From Solidesulfovibrio fructosivorans JJ] (GTDB lineage: Bacteria > Desulfobacterota > Desulfovibrionia > Desulfovibrionales > Desulfovibrionaceae): a stretch of DNA of 64,000 bases. Below, piece by piece: positions 54,308 through 63,638 of this stretch (position 1 is its first letter; every line of letters begins with the position of its first letter). Under the pieces are notes generated by a model. That model did no database searches and was not told the origin of the DNA. It saw nothing but the letters and a program-made list of their open reading frames with translations. The stretch spans positions 1-64,000 of the forward strand of contig NZ_AECZ01000020.1 of NCBI RefSeq assembly GCF_000179555.1, written 5' to 3'. The position numbers and the translations under genes are program-made.

Positions 54308-54860
54308 TCTTGAGGCCGACGTTGCCGCCCAGGCTGTCGAGCCCGCTGTCCGAAAAAGACCCCATGTGCTGGAAACGTCCGGCCGCCTTGAGGCTCACGT
54401 TCTTGCCGAGCGCCACGGACGCGCCCAGATCGGCCTGGCCCATGCCGCTTCCGGTCTCGCCGTTGTAGGGCAGCTTCTTGTCGGAAAACACGCCGCCGCC
54501 GCCCGCGCCCACAAACAGCGTGCCCTTGTGCGTGCGCAGGAAGTTCCAGCGGGCCATGCCCGCCACGCTCACGGCATTGGTGGTCTCGCTTTGGGTGGCC
54601 TCTCCGAGCACGGTCCGGGTCTTTTTCTGCTGGTCCACGGCATAGCCCAGACCCTCGGCCTCCACAGCCACCCCGTCCATGACGTAGTAGCCGGCCGCGC
54701 CGCCGTAGGTGCCGATCGTGTTGACGTTGGGATTGGTGGTGCCGTAGACGCCGCCCCGGGGTTCGAGATAGGTGGTGCCCTTGGTGTACTCCTGGGCAGG
54801 GACGGCCCCGGCCCCAAGCAGCAGCACACAGGCGGCAAGGATCATGACGCGACGCTTCAT
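54297..54860 (-). CDS. small outer-membrane beta-barrel protein (paralogue)
   Basis: This 187-residue protein has a signal peptide (ACVLLLGAGAVPAQ) and beta-barrel strands ending in KISF. It is clearly related to the protein at 19135-19722 (GVYGTTNPNVN, TYGGAAGYYV, VAVEAEGLGY, DQQKK). The function is unknown. It follows the YbjQ-like gene on the same strand after 40 bases and may share its transcript. Confidence 0.82.
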   Translation of the reverse strand: MKRRVMILAACVLLLGAGAVPAQEYTKGTTYLEPRGGVYGTTNPNVNTIGTYGGAAGYYVMDGVAVEAEGLGYAVDQQKKTRTVLGEATQSETTNAVSVAGMARWNFLRTHKGTLFVGAGGGGVFSDKKLPYNGETGSGMGQADLGASVALGKNVSLKAAGRFQHMGSFSDSGLDSLGGNVGLKISF

Positions 54861-54900
54861 GGCGTTCCTCCTTGTCTTCCCCGGTCGCGGCGACCGGGAA

Positions 54901-55290
54901 TCAATGCATCAGGGACTTGACCCCGATGGTCTTTCGCGCGGCCTGGGCGGACGTTTCCCGCTCCAGGATGACGGCCGTGCCGTAGCAGGAGAAATAGCGC
55001 GAGCCGTCGGGATGGAAGGCCACGTTCTCCTGGTAGCCGATGATGGCGTCGGCGCCGATGTCGATGGCGCTGGCGGTCAGGCCGTAAAAAGCGCACTCGG
55101 AGTCGAAGCCGCGGCCGCTGACGAGCCCCAGCACCTTGCGGACCTTGCGGCCTTCGAGGCCCGGCGTGGTCACCACGGGAAACTTGCCGGAGAAAAACAT
55201 CTCTTTGGCGTTCTTGAGGCGCGCGCCTTTCTTGAGTTCTTCGTGACGTCCCCCACGGCTCTTCTTGTCGCCGCCGAAAAGTGAAAGCAT
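54901..55290 (-). CDS. YbjQ/UPF0145 family protein
   Basis: This 129-residue protein has the YbjQ-type fold: VVTTPGLEGRKVRKVLGLVSG, GADAIIGYQENVAF, and YGTAVILE. Members form pentameric rings and have been called heavy-metal-binding-like, but their role is unknown. The N-terminal 35 residues are basic and variable. It is the first gene of a short run with the barrel protein. Confidence 0.85.
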   Translation of the reverse strand: MLSLFGGDKKSRGGRHEELKKGARLKNAKEMFFSGKFPVVTTPGLEGRKVRKVLGLVSGRGFDSECAFYGLTASAIDIGADAIIGYQENVAFHPDGSRYFSCYGTAVILERETSAQAARKTIGVKSLMH

Positions 55291-55447
55291 GCCGTCCTCC
55301 TTTGTGCGCGTGCCCGGCCGGGCTGGCCGGACATTCCCTGCGTTCGTTCTTTCCTAGCAAGGAGCTTGCCAATTATTTTTCCATTCTATTTCGGAATGTT
55401 AAAAAGAAAGGCATACTGTTTTGTCAAAGTTCTGACTGCCGCTACAT

Positions 55448-55476
55448 AAAAAAAAAGCCGGGCCCGAAGGCCCGGC
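55448..55476 (-). terminator. intrinsic terminator
   Basis: On the minus strand, GCCGGGCC-TTCG-GGCCCGGC is followed by nine T residues, 31 bases past the stop of the gene ending at 55508. It is the most canonical terminator in the window. Confidence 0.92.
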
Positions 55477-55507
55477 GCGAAACCGAAAGTGCCAGAGGGG
55501 GGCACGA

Positions 55508-55858
55508 TCAACCAGCCTTGTCCAAATAGCGCCGTACGGCCGGATTGGGACGCACGCTGGTGCGATAGCCGGAAAGGCGCTGGTTTTCCTGCTTGGCCCG
55601 TTGCAGGTCGGACTGGAGTTCGGCGTGCAGACGCCTGGCTTCGACGGTCAGCTGGCCTTGCAGATTCTTCAGTTTAAGCAGCTTGTCCCGAAGCTGGGCG
55701 ATGCCGTCCGGATCGGTGGAACGCCAAGCCATCTCCAGCAGCTGACCGCGATCCTTGGCCAGCACTTCCGCCTCCTCGATTTCACCGGCGAGCAGGCAAT
55801 GCAGCTCGCGTTCGCCGGCAACCAATGCCGCTTCGAGATATTCAAGCTTGTCGGACAT
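55508..55858 (-). CDS. coiled-coil protein, possibly FlgN/FliT-like
   Basis: This 116-residue, mostly helical protein (LEYLEAALVAGERELHCLLAGEIEEAEVLAKDRG...) has coiled-coil-like spacing through about residue 95 and a basic, proline-containing tail. Size and helical pattern resemble flagellar export chaperones, but no signature proves it. It starts four bases after the upstream unknown gene ends, so the two are coupled. Confidence 0.65.
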   Translation of the reverse strand: MSDKLEYLEAALVAGERELHCLLAGEIEEAEVLAKDRGQLLEMAWRSTDPDGIAQLRDKLLKLKNLQGQLTVEARRLHAELQSDLQRAKQENQRLSGYRTSVRPNPAVRRYLDKAG

Positions 55859-55862
55859 GGCC

Positions 55863-56468
55863 TTATTCCTCGCGGATTCCTCGAAAGTTCTCCCGCAGCT
55901 CTGCAATGACGACCTTCCAACGGCCCATGGCCGGAATAAACTCGTATTCGAGCAGATCGGCGAGCAGGATCCAGTCCTCGTTCTCGAGGACTTCCAGCAT
56001 TTCGGAGAACAGGTTGGAAATTTCGTCGGCGGAGGCGTCGAATGAGCTGGATTCCTTGGTCAGGGACTCGCCGCGCAACACACCTATCATGTTGAGGAAA
56101 TCACGGGTGACATCCATCAGGTCCTGATAGACCTCCAGAGCCTCGGCATCCTCGGCCTGGCGGAACAGATCGGCCACGCGCCGGGCGCCGTGGTCCATGA
56201 GCACCACCACCTTGTCGAGCTCGGTGGCGATATCCAGGGCCATGCTGACCACGGGAACGCTCTTGACCTCGACCGAGGTGATCTCCTCGACCTCGATGTC
56301 CTCGGCCTGATGGGGGTAGATTTCGGAAAAGCTTTCGTTGTTGACGATGACATCCGTGACGACGCGACCTTCCAGTTCGCCGCCATCCATGATCTGAAGC
56401 AGGATTTCCTCGAGGTTGTGGAACTGTTTGATTTCCATGCCGGTCGCCCGGCCATCCACGCTTATCAT
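55863..56468 (-). CDS. acidic hypothetical protein
   Basis: This 201-residue, very acidic, largely helical protein begins MISVDGRATGMEIKQFHNLEEILL. It contains VVVLMDHGARRVADLFRQ and ends IAELRENFRGIREE. An internal ATG at residue 11 with spacing to upstream purines is a possible start. No known domain is recognised. It precedes the coiled-coil gene by four bases and follows a GT9 gene after 83 bases. A flagellar or surface role is a guess from neighbours. Confidence 0.7.
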   Translation of the reverse strand: MISVDGRATGMEIKQFHNLEEILLQIMDGGELEGRVVTDVIVNNESFSEIYPHQAEDIEVEEITSVEVKSVPVVSMALDIATELDKVVVLMDHGARRVADLFRQAEDAEALEVYQDLMDVTRDFLNMIGVLRGESLTKESSSFDASADEISNLFSEMLEVLENEDWILLADLLEYEFIPAMGRWKVVIAELRENFRGIREE

Positions 56469-56551
56469 GTCGCGCCTCCCTCTGGAGTTGTTGTCGGAGG
56501 GAAAGGATTTCCATTCCCGCCCCTTCTCTTACAACAACCGTGCCAAAGAGA

Positions 56552-58105
56552 TCAGGCGTGCCCGAGGCAGGCGGCCAGGGCCGCGATGCACTCGCCGTAG
56601 CGCCGGATGCGGGCGATAAGCCCGGGCAGGTCCGGCGGGGCCTGCTGGGCCTCCTGCATCCAGAGCCGGCCAAGCACGCCAAGCTCCGGCGAGGCCGTCC
56701 ACAGGGCGCTTAAGCGGTCCCAGCCGGCTAAAAACCGGGACTTCATGGCCTGGTTTTTCACCGACAACCCGGCCTGCCCTTCCAGGAGCCACAGCAACTC
56801 GGCGGATTGCCCGAGCAGCGTCAGCACGGCCTTGCGGCGGGTCTCGGGCAGGGAAAAAAGCTCCGGCCCCGGCCCGGTGAACGCCTCCTCGTCAAGGAAT
56901 TGGCGCAACACCCGACGCAACAGCCGCAACCAGACAGCCCGGGGCTCGGCGTCATGCCCTGACAGGGAGCGCATGTCCATGAATCCCCGCGCGTCGAGAG
57001 TCGACAACCAGGCCCTGGCCCCGGGATAGGCCCCGGTCGGAAACACGCCGCTTTCCAGAAAGGCGGCCACGGCCTCAAACACCGTTTGCGGGCCGATGGT
57101 CGTCAGGCAGGCGTTGGCGTTCGGACAGGAACGGCCGAACGGACAGGGATGGCAAGGCATATCTGGTTCCAGGCACAGGCAGCCTTCCCGGTAGGGACCG
57201 GTGTCGAAGGGTTGGGCCGTGGCCAGAAAAATGGCGACCGAAGGCACGTCCAAACCAGCGGCCAGGTGCAACGTGCCGGTATCGTTGGAAACGAGCAGCT
57301 GGATGCGGCAAACGACGGCGGCCAGGGTCGGCAGATCGGTGGCCCCGATCAGGTTCACGAAGGGGCCGCCGGCAAGCTCCCCGTAGCGCGCGCCGAGTTC
57401 GCGCTCCCCGGGCGCGCCGAGAAGGACAGGCACGGCCCGAAAGCGCTCCCACAACCGGTCCCCCACTTCGGCGAAGGCGGCCACGGGCCACTGCCGGGCG
57501 GCGGCGCTGGCCCCGAGCTGAAAGCCCACAAAAAAAGCCGTTTCCGCCGGCGCGGCCCCGGCCAGCCGATCTCCGGCCGCATCCAGGGCCTGCCGCAGCG
57601 GCCGGGCCAGGGCAAACCGGCCCGGCCCCACGCCGACTCCGGCGGCCTTGCGAAACAGGTCCACGACATTGAACGGACTCACCCCCCGGCTGGCCGAGGA
57701 GGCCTCCAGAAAGGTGGCCCAGGGCGAGGATTCGTGGCGATAGCCCAGGGGATCGAGGCCGAACCCCCGCACGGCCTCGCCGCAAAGCCGCCTGGCGAGC
57801 AACCGGGCGGCCAGGGCCGGGGTCAGGTTGACAACCGCCTCGGGAGCGAAATCCCGGATCGTCCGGTCGGTGAAATCGGCCACGGCGGCCAGGGCCGCAT
57901 GCCAGTCCCCGCTCAACCCCGCCAGCAGGCGCCCCCCGGGCAAAGGCAGGATCGCCCGGGCCTCGGGCAACAGCGCCGCCGCCCCGGCAAAATTTTCCAG
58001 GCAGGCCACGCCGATCTCATGCCCCTGCCCGGCCAGTTCGGCCAAAGCGGGTTGGGATTGGAGCAGATCGCCAAAACGCGTCAGATTCAGCAACAAAATT
58101 CTCAT
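56552..58105 (-). CDS. glycosyltransferase family 9 (heptosyltransferase-like), long form
   Basis: This 517-residue protein has a GT9 core of about 340 residues (MRILLLNLTRFGDLLQSQPALAEL, FQLGASAAARQWP, LVSNDTGTLHLAAGLDVPSVAIFL). A Cys-containing segment follows (EPDMPCHPCPFGRSCPNANACL), then a helical C-terminal extension of about 170 residues. The start at 58105 is placed at the GT9 N-terminal motif. It probably glycosylates LPS or flagellin; the acceptor is unknown. Confidence 0.87.
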   Translation of the reverse strand: MRILLLNLTRFGDLLQSQPALAELAGQGHEIGVACLENFAGAAALLPEARAILPLPGGRLLAGLSGDWHAALAAVADFTDRTIRDFAPEAVVNLTPALAARLLARRLCGEAVRGFGLDPLGYRHESSPWATFLEASSASRGVSPFNVVDLFRKAAGVGVGPGRFALARPLRQALDAAGDRLAGAAPAETAFFVGFQLGASAAARQWPVAAFAEVGDRLWERFRAVPVLLGAPGERELGARYGELAGGPFVNLIGATDLPTLAAVVCRIQLLVSNDTGTLHLAAGLDVPSVAIFLATAQPFDTGPYREGCLCLEPDMPCHPCPFGRSCPNANACLTTIGPQTVFEAVAAFLESGVFPTGAYPGARAWLSTLDARGFMDMRSLSGHDAEPRAVWLRLLRRVLRQFLDEEAFTGPGPELFSLPETRRKAVLTLLGQSAELLWLLEGQAGLSVKNQAMKSRFLAGWDRLSALWTASPELGVLGRLWMQEAQQAPPDLPGLIARIRRYGECIAALAACLGHA

Positions 58106-58352
58106 GACAGCTCCACAAGACGACGATAAGGGCATTATGCGGAGTCCGGCGCGAGGAAGACTCCCCAAAAAACTCCCGCGCATGGCCTTTTTCCCCGAGT
58201 TTTTGCCCGGGGGGCGTCCCCGGCCATCCTCATATTACGGACAACTCCGGGAAGGGGGGAAATTTCCGGGCCGCCGCACGGCTTGTTGGCCTCTCGCGAA
58301 GATGGTATTCCGCCACCATCAAGGAAATGACCGGACGTGCCGGCCTTACCCT

Positions 58353-59606
58353 ATGAACAACCCGCTCGCAGACGACGACCCGACCTCCGGCATCCTGGAG
58401 TTGCAGCGTTTTCTCCCCGAAGGCAAGCAAGAGGACTTGCGCTGCCTAGTGGAGGCTCTCGCCGCCTTCCGCCAGGACATCGAGCGGGAGAAAGCCGATC
58501 TTGCCGCCGCCCTTGACCGCAGCGAACAGGAACGAGACCGGCTGCGGGAACGGCTCCGCCGCATGGGAGCCCATCTGGAGCGCCTTCAGGACATCTTCCG
58601 CGTCAACGACCAGGCCTTCGCCACCTTCCGGGCCGCCCTGACCTTGTCGCGGCAGTTGCGCCGGCTGGCCGACCTGCCGGAGGTCGTGGCCGAACTTGGC
58701 CGGATCATGGGGGTGCGGGCGCTGTCCTGCCTGCTGGTCGGCGAAGACTTCGAGACCTTCGTGCCTCCGGGTTATCCCTGTCCGTCCCGGCAGGCCCTGG
58801 CCGACGCCCTGTCCTGCCTGCCCGAGGCCTCCAGAGGCAGACGCATCCATGTGGGCGCGGTCAAGGATCTGGTCCGGCCGGACTTTTTTTTCGCCCCGGC
58901 CGACCTGAACGCCTGCCCGGAACTGCTTGCCGGCTCGTGCTTCATCGCGGCGCTCGGCGACAAATACCATCCCGGCCGCGTCATCGGCGCGCTTTCCCTG
59001 GCCGATGTGGACCCGGACCGCTACACGCCCGAAAAAGGCACCGATTTTCTGGAGCATTTCTGCGAAGTTTTGGCCGGTGATCTGCTGCACGTCAAGATCC
59101 ACGAGGAACTGACGCGCCAGCGCGACAACGACGAGCTGACCGGCATTTCCAACCGGGCCTCCCTGCGCCGCAACGGCCCGGCCCTGCTCAATCTGGCCGA
59201 GCGTAAGCGAACGCCGGCGGCGCTGCTTTTTTGCGACCTCGACCATTTCAAGGCGGTCAACGACCTCCACGGCCACGAAACCGGCGATGCGGTGCTGCGC
59301 GACGTGGCCCGGGGCATGGCCGGCCGGGTGCGGGCCTACGACCTGCTCGCCAGGCTTGGCGGCGACGAGTTCGTGGTGCTCATGCCCGACGCCGGCCAGC
59401 AGGAAGCGGCGGTCATGGCCAAACGCCTGCGGGCCTGCGTGGCCCAGGTGGCCCGGGACCGCGGGCTGTCCGGAACGCCCGGCCTTTCGGTCTCCATCGG
59501 CGTGGCCCTTTTTACCCCGGGACAGACCATAGACGACCTCGTGCGCCGGGCCGACGCGGCCATGTACGCGGACAAGCGCGCCGACGCCAAAACCAAACCG
59601 GAATAA
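58353..59606 (+). CDS. diguanylate cyclase with coiled coil and GAF-like sensor
   Basis: This 417-residue protein has a coiled coil (about 45-95), a GAF/DUF484-like region (about 95-240), and a GGDEF domain with DNDELTGISNRASL and an intact active site, LARLGGDEFVVLMP, near 336. It makes cyclic di-GMP. An I-site RxxD is not evident. The start at 58353 lacks a strong ribosome site. It lies 11 bases before a GH3 gene and may be co-transcribed with it. Confidence 0.9.
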   Translation: MNNPLADDDPTSGILELQRFLPEGKQEDLRCLVEALAAFRQDIEREKADLAAALDRSEQERDRLRERLRRMGAHLERLQDIFRVNDQAFATFRAALTLSRQLRRLADLPEVVAELGRIMGVRALSCLLVGEDFETFVPPGYPCPSRQALADALSCLPEASRGRRIHVGAVKDLVRPDFFFAPADLNACPELLAGSCFIAALGDKYHPGRVIGALSLADVDPDRYTPEKGTDFLEHFCEVLAGDLLHVKIHEELTRQRDNDELTGISNRASLRRNGPALLNLAERKRTPAALLFCDLDHFKAVNDLHGHETGDAVLRDVARGMAGRVRAYDLLARLGGDEFVVLMPDAGQQEAAVMAKRLRACVAQVARDRGLSGTPGLSVSIGVALFTPGQTIDDLVRRADAAMYADKRADAKTKPE

Positions 59607-59617
59607 TCCACACCCAT

Positions 59618-61336
59618 ATGCCAATCCGCTCCCGCCGCTTTCTCGCCGTCTGCTGCGCCCTGCTCCTGCCGATCCTTTTTTGCCCGAAGGCGCGGGCCGC
59701 CTCCGAAACGTCCCGACTGCTTTCCTCCATGAGCCTGGAGGAAAAGGTCGGCCAGATCTTCATGCTCTGGTTCAGGGGACCGGTCGCCTCCGAGGACGCC
59801 GCCGCGCTCATCCGCGACCGCCATGTCGGCGGGCTGATCCTCTACGCCACGGCGGGCAACATCGAATCCCCGGGCCAGGTGGCGCGCCTGACGGCCGACA
59901 TGCAGGCGGTCGCCGCCGCCACGGGCCATGGCCTGGGGTTGCTTGTGGGCGTGGACCAGGAGGGCGGGCCGGTTGCGCGCCTGCGCAAGGGATTCACCGT
60001 CTTTCCGAGCCAGATGGCCCAAGCGGCCACGGGTCGGGCCGACCTGGCCCGGCGCGCCGCGTCGGCCACGGCCCGGGAGCTTGCGGCCGTGGGCATTAAC
60101 GTCGATTTCGCGCCCGTGGCCGACGTCAACGTCAATCCCGCCAACCCGGTCATCGGCATCCGCTCCTTCGGCTCCGACCCGGCCACGGCGGCCCGGTTCG
60201 CGGCCGCGGCCACCACCGGCTATCGCAACGCCGGGGTCATCTGCACGCCCAAGCACTTTCCCGGCCATGGCGACACGTCCGTGGATTCCCATGTCGGCCT
60301 GCCCCGGGTGGATCATGATCGAAGAACCCTCGACCGGGTGGATTTTCCGCCGTTTCGGGCGGCCCTGGCCGCCGGGGCCCCGGCCGTGATGACGGCCCAC
60401 GTCCTGGCTCCGGCCCTGGAGCCGCAGGGTCTGCCGGCCACACTCTCCCGGCGGGTTCTCGGAGGCATTTTGCGCGGCCGCATGGGATTTTCGGGGGTCA
60501 TCTTCACCGATTCCCTGGGCATGGGAGCGGTGGCCGACACCTGGGGCACGGCCGAGGCCGCCGTTTTGGCACTTAACGCCGGGGCCGACATCCTTCTTGT
60601 CGGCGCGGACGCCGGACGTCCGGCATCCGAACGCTTGCTGGCCATGGATGCCGTGGTCCAGGCCGTGCGCTCGGGCCGGGTGCCGGTCAAGCGGCTCGAC
60701 GCGGCGGTCGCCCGCGTGCTGCGCCTCAAGCAACGCTACGGGCTCCTTGTCGCTTCGAAACTGGCCCTACCCGCGCCGGACGCGGCGGAGCGCGCCGACA
60801 CGCCGCAAAACGCCGCCCTGGCCAAGCGCATCGCCGTGCGCGCCCTGACCGCCTTCGGCCCGACCAAACCGGCCCTGCCGGCGGCCCGGGACGCAGCGAC
60901 GCTCATTGTGCGGCCGCGTCTCGGCCGCGAAGCCATCGATGCCCTGGCCGAAGCCGGCATCGACGCCTGGCACGGCCCGCAAGCGCTTTTTTTGCCGCCC
61001 GATCCGGACGCGGGCGCCATCGCCCGGGCCGAAGCGGCGGCCAGACAGGCCTCCAAGGTGATCCTGCTCGCCACAAACGCCCGCAAATACCCGGGCCAAC
61101 GGCGGCTGGCCGAAAAGCTTGCCCTGGCGGCGCCCGGGCGGCTGGTCCTCGTCGCCGCCGAGTCGCCTTACGATCTGCCCCTTCTGCCCAAGGCCGCGGC
61201 CCGGCTGGCTATTTACGGCGAGACGCCGGCCGGCATGGCCGCCTTGGGAGACGCGCTTTTCACGACGCAACTCTTTGGCGGACGCTGTCCGGCCTGCATA
61301 GCGCCGGCCGGGCCGACGTTATTATCTACCAAATAA
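59618..61336 (+). CDS. secreted GH3 beta-N-acetylhexosaminidase-like enzyme
   Basis: This 572-residue protein has a signal peptide (FLAVCCALLLPILFCPKARA) and a GH3 domain of the NagZ type: VGVDQEGGPVARLRKG, TPKHFPGHGDTSVDSH near 212 (catalytic His/Asp loop), and FTDSLGMGAV with the nucleophile Asp. A C-terminal domain of about 200 residues follows. Export suggests a role in the envelope, such as peptidoglycan turnover, rather than cytosolic recycling. Confidence 0.9.
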   Translation: MPIRSRRFLAVCCALLLPILFCPKARAASETSRLLSSMSLEEKVGQIFMLWFRGPVASEDAAALIRDRHVGGLILYATAGNIESPGQVARLTADMQAVAAATGHGLGLLVGVDQEGGPVARLRKGFTVFPSQMAQAATGRADLARRAASATARELAAVGINVDFAPVADVNVNPANPVIGIRSFGSDPATAARFAAAATTGYRNAGVICTPKHFPGHGDTSVDSHVGLPRVDHDRRTLDRVDFPPFRAALAAGAPAVMTAHVLAPALEPQGLPATLSRRVLGGILRGRMGFSGVIFTDSLGMGAVADTWGTAEAAVLALNAGADILLVGADAGRPASERLLAMDAVVQAVRSGRVPVKRLDAAVARVLRLKQRYGLLVASKLALPAPDAAERADTPQNAALAKRIAVRALTAFGPTKPALPAARDAATLIVRPRLGREAIDALAEAGIDAWHGPQALFLPPDPDAGAIARAEAAARQASKVILLATNARKYPGQRRLAEKLALAAPGRLVLVAAESPYDLPLLPKAAARLAIYGETPAGMAALGDALFTTQLFGGRCPACIAPAGPTLLSTK

Positions 61337-61439
61337 AACCTTTATTTTCATAAGGTTAAATCTATATCTGTCGCACCCATAACGTTGACCTTTCCCGGGA
61401 AATATTTTTTGATCCCGCAAAAAGGTTTGGAGCGTCATC

Positions 61440-63575
61440 ATGAGCAATCACAATAGCCCATACAACCCAGGTTTCCTTTGCCTCCCCCTGGGCGCTCTCT
61501 TCGCCGTCTGCGTCATCGGAGCCACCCTGCTCGGCAACCTCATCGTCGCCGTGGTCCTGGCCATTGCCGGCCTGATCGTCGCCTGGCTCGCGACAAGCCG
61601 CATCAATGCTCCCCTCGGCAAGCTGCATGACGGCTTGTACCGGATCAACAATGATTCCAAGACGTTTTACCTCGACGAGGTGCTGTCCTGGAAAGCGCTT
61701 GGCCCCCTCGGCGCGGAAATGAGCAAGGCCCTGTCGTTTAACATGCTGCGCCGGGAATACTACCGCGGCGCGGTGTTCGGCGTGGGCACGCCCTTTTTCA
61801 TCTGCAACAAGGAAGGCCGCATCACCCACGCCAGCAAATCCCTGACCGAGATGCTTCGCAAAAAGCATGACGCCATCATCGGCAAGACCGTGAGCCAGGC
61901 CTTTTACAACAAGGACGGCGCGTCGTTGACGGAAAAGGCCCTTGCGGCCGGCGGCTCCGAGAACGCCGAGCGCGACCTCACCCTGTGGGACGGCCGTGTG
62001 ATCGCCTGCCATTTTTCCGTCAACTGCTTTCACGGCGTGCGCGACGACCTCCTCGGCGCGGTGACCTGCATCACCGACCTGTCCATCCTGCGCACCAAGC
62101 AACAGGAACTCGAACGCTCGCAAGCCGATCTGCACAACCTCGGCGGCGAGATCAACGAGCTGGCCCAGCGCGTGGCCTCGGCCTCGGAAGAGCTTTCCGC
62201 CTCCTCCGACGAACAGGCCCGGGGCGCGCAACAGCAAAAAGGACAATCCGACGCCGTGGCCACGGCCATGGAGGAAATGACGGCCACGGTCATGGAAGTG
62301 GCCAAGAACGCGTCCAAGACTTCCGAGGCGGCCGACAGCGCCAACGAGGCGGCGGAGACCGGCGCCGTCGAGGTGCGCGAAGCCGTGGCCGGCATCAAGG
62401 CCGTGGCCGAGTCCGCCGGCAAGCTCGGACAGGTGGTGACCGCCCTGGACGGCCAGGCAGCCGAAATCGGCCGCATCATCGGCGTCATCAACGACATCGC
62501 CGACCAGACCAACCTGCTGGCCTTAAACGCCGCCATCGAGGCGGCAAGGGCCGGCGAGGCCGGACGCGGATTCGCGGTCGTGGCCGACGAAGTCCGAAAA
62601 CTCGCCGAAAAGACCATGACCGCCACCAAGGAAGTGGAGAAATCCATCCACCAGATCCAGGAAGGCTCGCGCCATGCCGTGGACTCCATGCAGGAGACCG
62701 ACGCGCGCGTGGCCACGAGCACCGACGCCACCCACAAGGCCGGCCAGGCGCTGGAGCGCATCATGGAGCGCATCCACGAAGTGACCGGCCAGGTGAGCCA
62801 GATCGCCACGGCGGCCGAACAGCAATCCGCCGCCGCCGAAGAGATCAACCAGAATATCGAAGTCATCGCCCATGTGGCCGCCGAGGCCGACGAAGGCGCG
62901 TCCCAGACCGCCCAGGCCACCCGCGAGCTGGCCGAACTGGCCCAATCCCTCCTGACCCTGGCCGGCACCTTCGCCGACCGCCACGAGGAGGACTTGAAGC
63001 TGCGTACCTCCGATGGCAACATGAAAGGCATCCTGCCCAAGCTCATGCAGGAATTCATCACCGAGAAGTACGGTAAGACCGTCTTCAACGCCATGCAGGA
63101 GGAAATGGGGCATCCCACCTTCCTGCCGACCCAGAACTATCCCGACCAGGTGCTGCGCCAGATGGCGGAATTCGTTTCCGCCCAAACCGGCGTTTCGGTC
63201 AAAGACATCTTCCTCGCCATGGGCCGCTACACCATAAAGGGCTTCCACCACCTCTACCCCCGGTATTTCAAGGCCCACAACCTCAAGGACTTCTACCTGA
63301 CCATGAACGACACCCACACCCGGCTGACCAAGGACATGCCAGGGCTGGAGCCGCCGAAGTTCACCTACGAGGAAAAGGGCGCGACCCTGGTCATGACCTA
63401 CCACTCGCGGCGCGGCTACCCGGAATACTACGAGGGCATCCTGCGCGGCGCGGCCGAGTACTTCAAGGAGCCGGTCACCATCACCGTTTCGGCCGGCGAC
63501 AAGCATACGGTGCGGGCCGAGATCGCTTTCCCGTCCCTTCCCGGCGGGGGCTCCCGCAAGGCCCTGGCTTCCTGA
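61440..63575 (+). CDS. methyl-accepting chemotaxis protein with C-terminal H-NOX domain
   Basis: This 711-residue receptor has an N-terminal membrane anchor (about 12-50), a PAS domain (about 108-220), the MCP signalling domain (about 230-500, hairpin [26 protein letters not shown]) and an H-NOX heme domain (528-711). The heme ligand is His626 (NDTHTRLTK), with PP following and YxSxR at 654-658. Tyr663 aligns with Tyr140 of the Thermoanaerobacter (Caldanaerobacter) H-NOX, the residue that stabilises bound O2. An O2-responsive taxis receptor is inferred. Confidence 0.93.
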   Translation: MSNHNSPYNPGFLCLPLGALFAVCVIGATLLGNLIVAVVLAIAGLIVAWLATSRINAPLGKLHDGLYRINNDSKTFYLDEVLSWKALGPLGAEMSKALSFNMLRREYYRGAVFGVGTPFFICNKEGRITHASKSLTEMLRKKHDAIIGKTVSQAFYNKDGASLTEKALAAGGSENAERDLTLWDGRVIACHFSVNCFHGVRDDLLGAVTCITDLSILRTKQQELERSQADLHNLGGEINELAQRVASASEELSASSDEQARGAQQQKGQSDAVATAMEEMTATVMEVAKNASKTSEAADSANEAAETGAVEVREAVAGIKAVAESAGKLGQVVTALDGQAAEIGRIIGVINDIADQTNLLALNAAIEAARAGEAGRGFAVVADEVRKLAEKTMTATKEVEKSIHQIQEGSRHAVDSMQETDARVATSTDATHKAGQALERIMERIHEVTGQVSQIATAAEQQSAAAEEINQNIEVIAHVAAEADEGASQTAQATRELAELAQSLLTLAGTFADRHEEDLKLRTSDGNMKGILPKLMQEFITEKYGKTVFNAMQEEMGHPTFLPTQNYPDQVLRQMAEFVSAQTGVSVKDIFLAMGRYTIKGFHHLYPRYFKAHNLKDFYLTMNDTHTRLTKDMPGLEPPKFTYEEKGATLVMTYHSRRGYPEYYEGILRGAAEYFKEPVTITVSAGDKHTVRAEIAFPSLPGGGSRKALAS

Positions 63576-63638
63576 CGCGCCTGACGCCGGCGGACGGGCT
63601 CTCGCCGCCGCCGGCGTCACGATAGGCGTTCCAACAAC

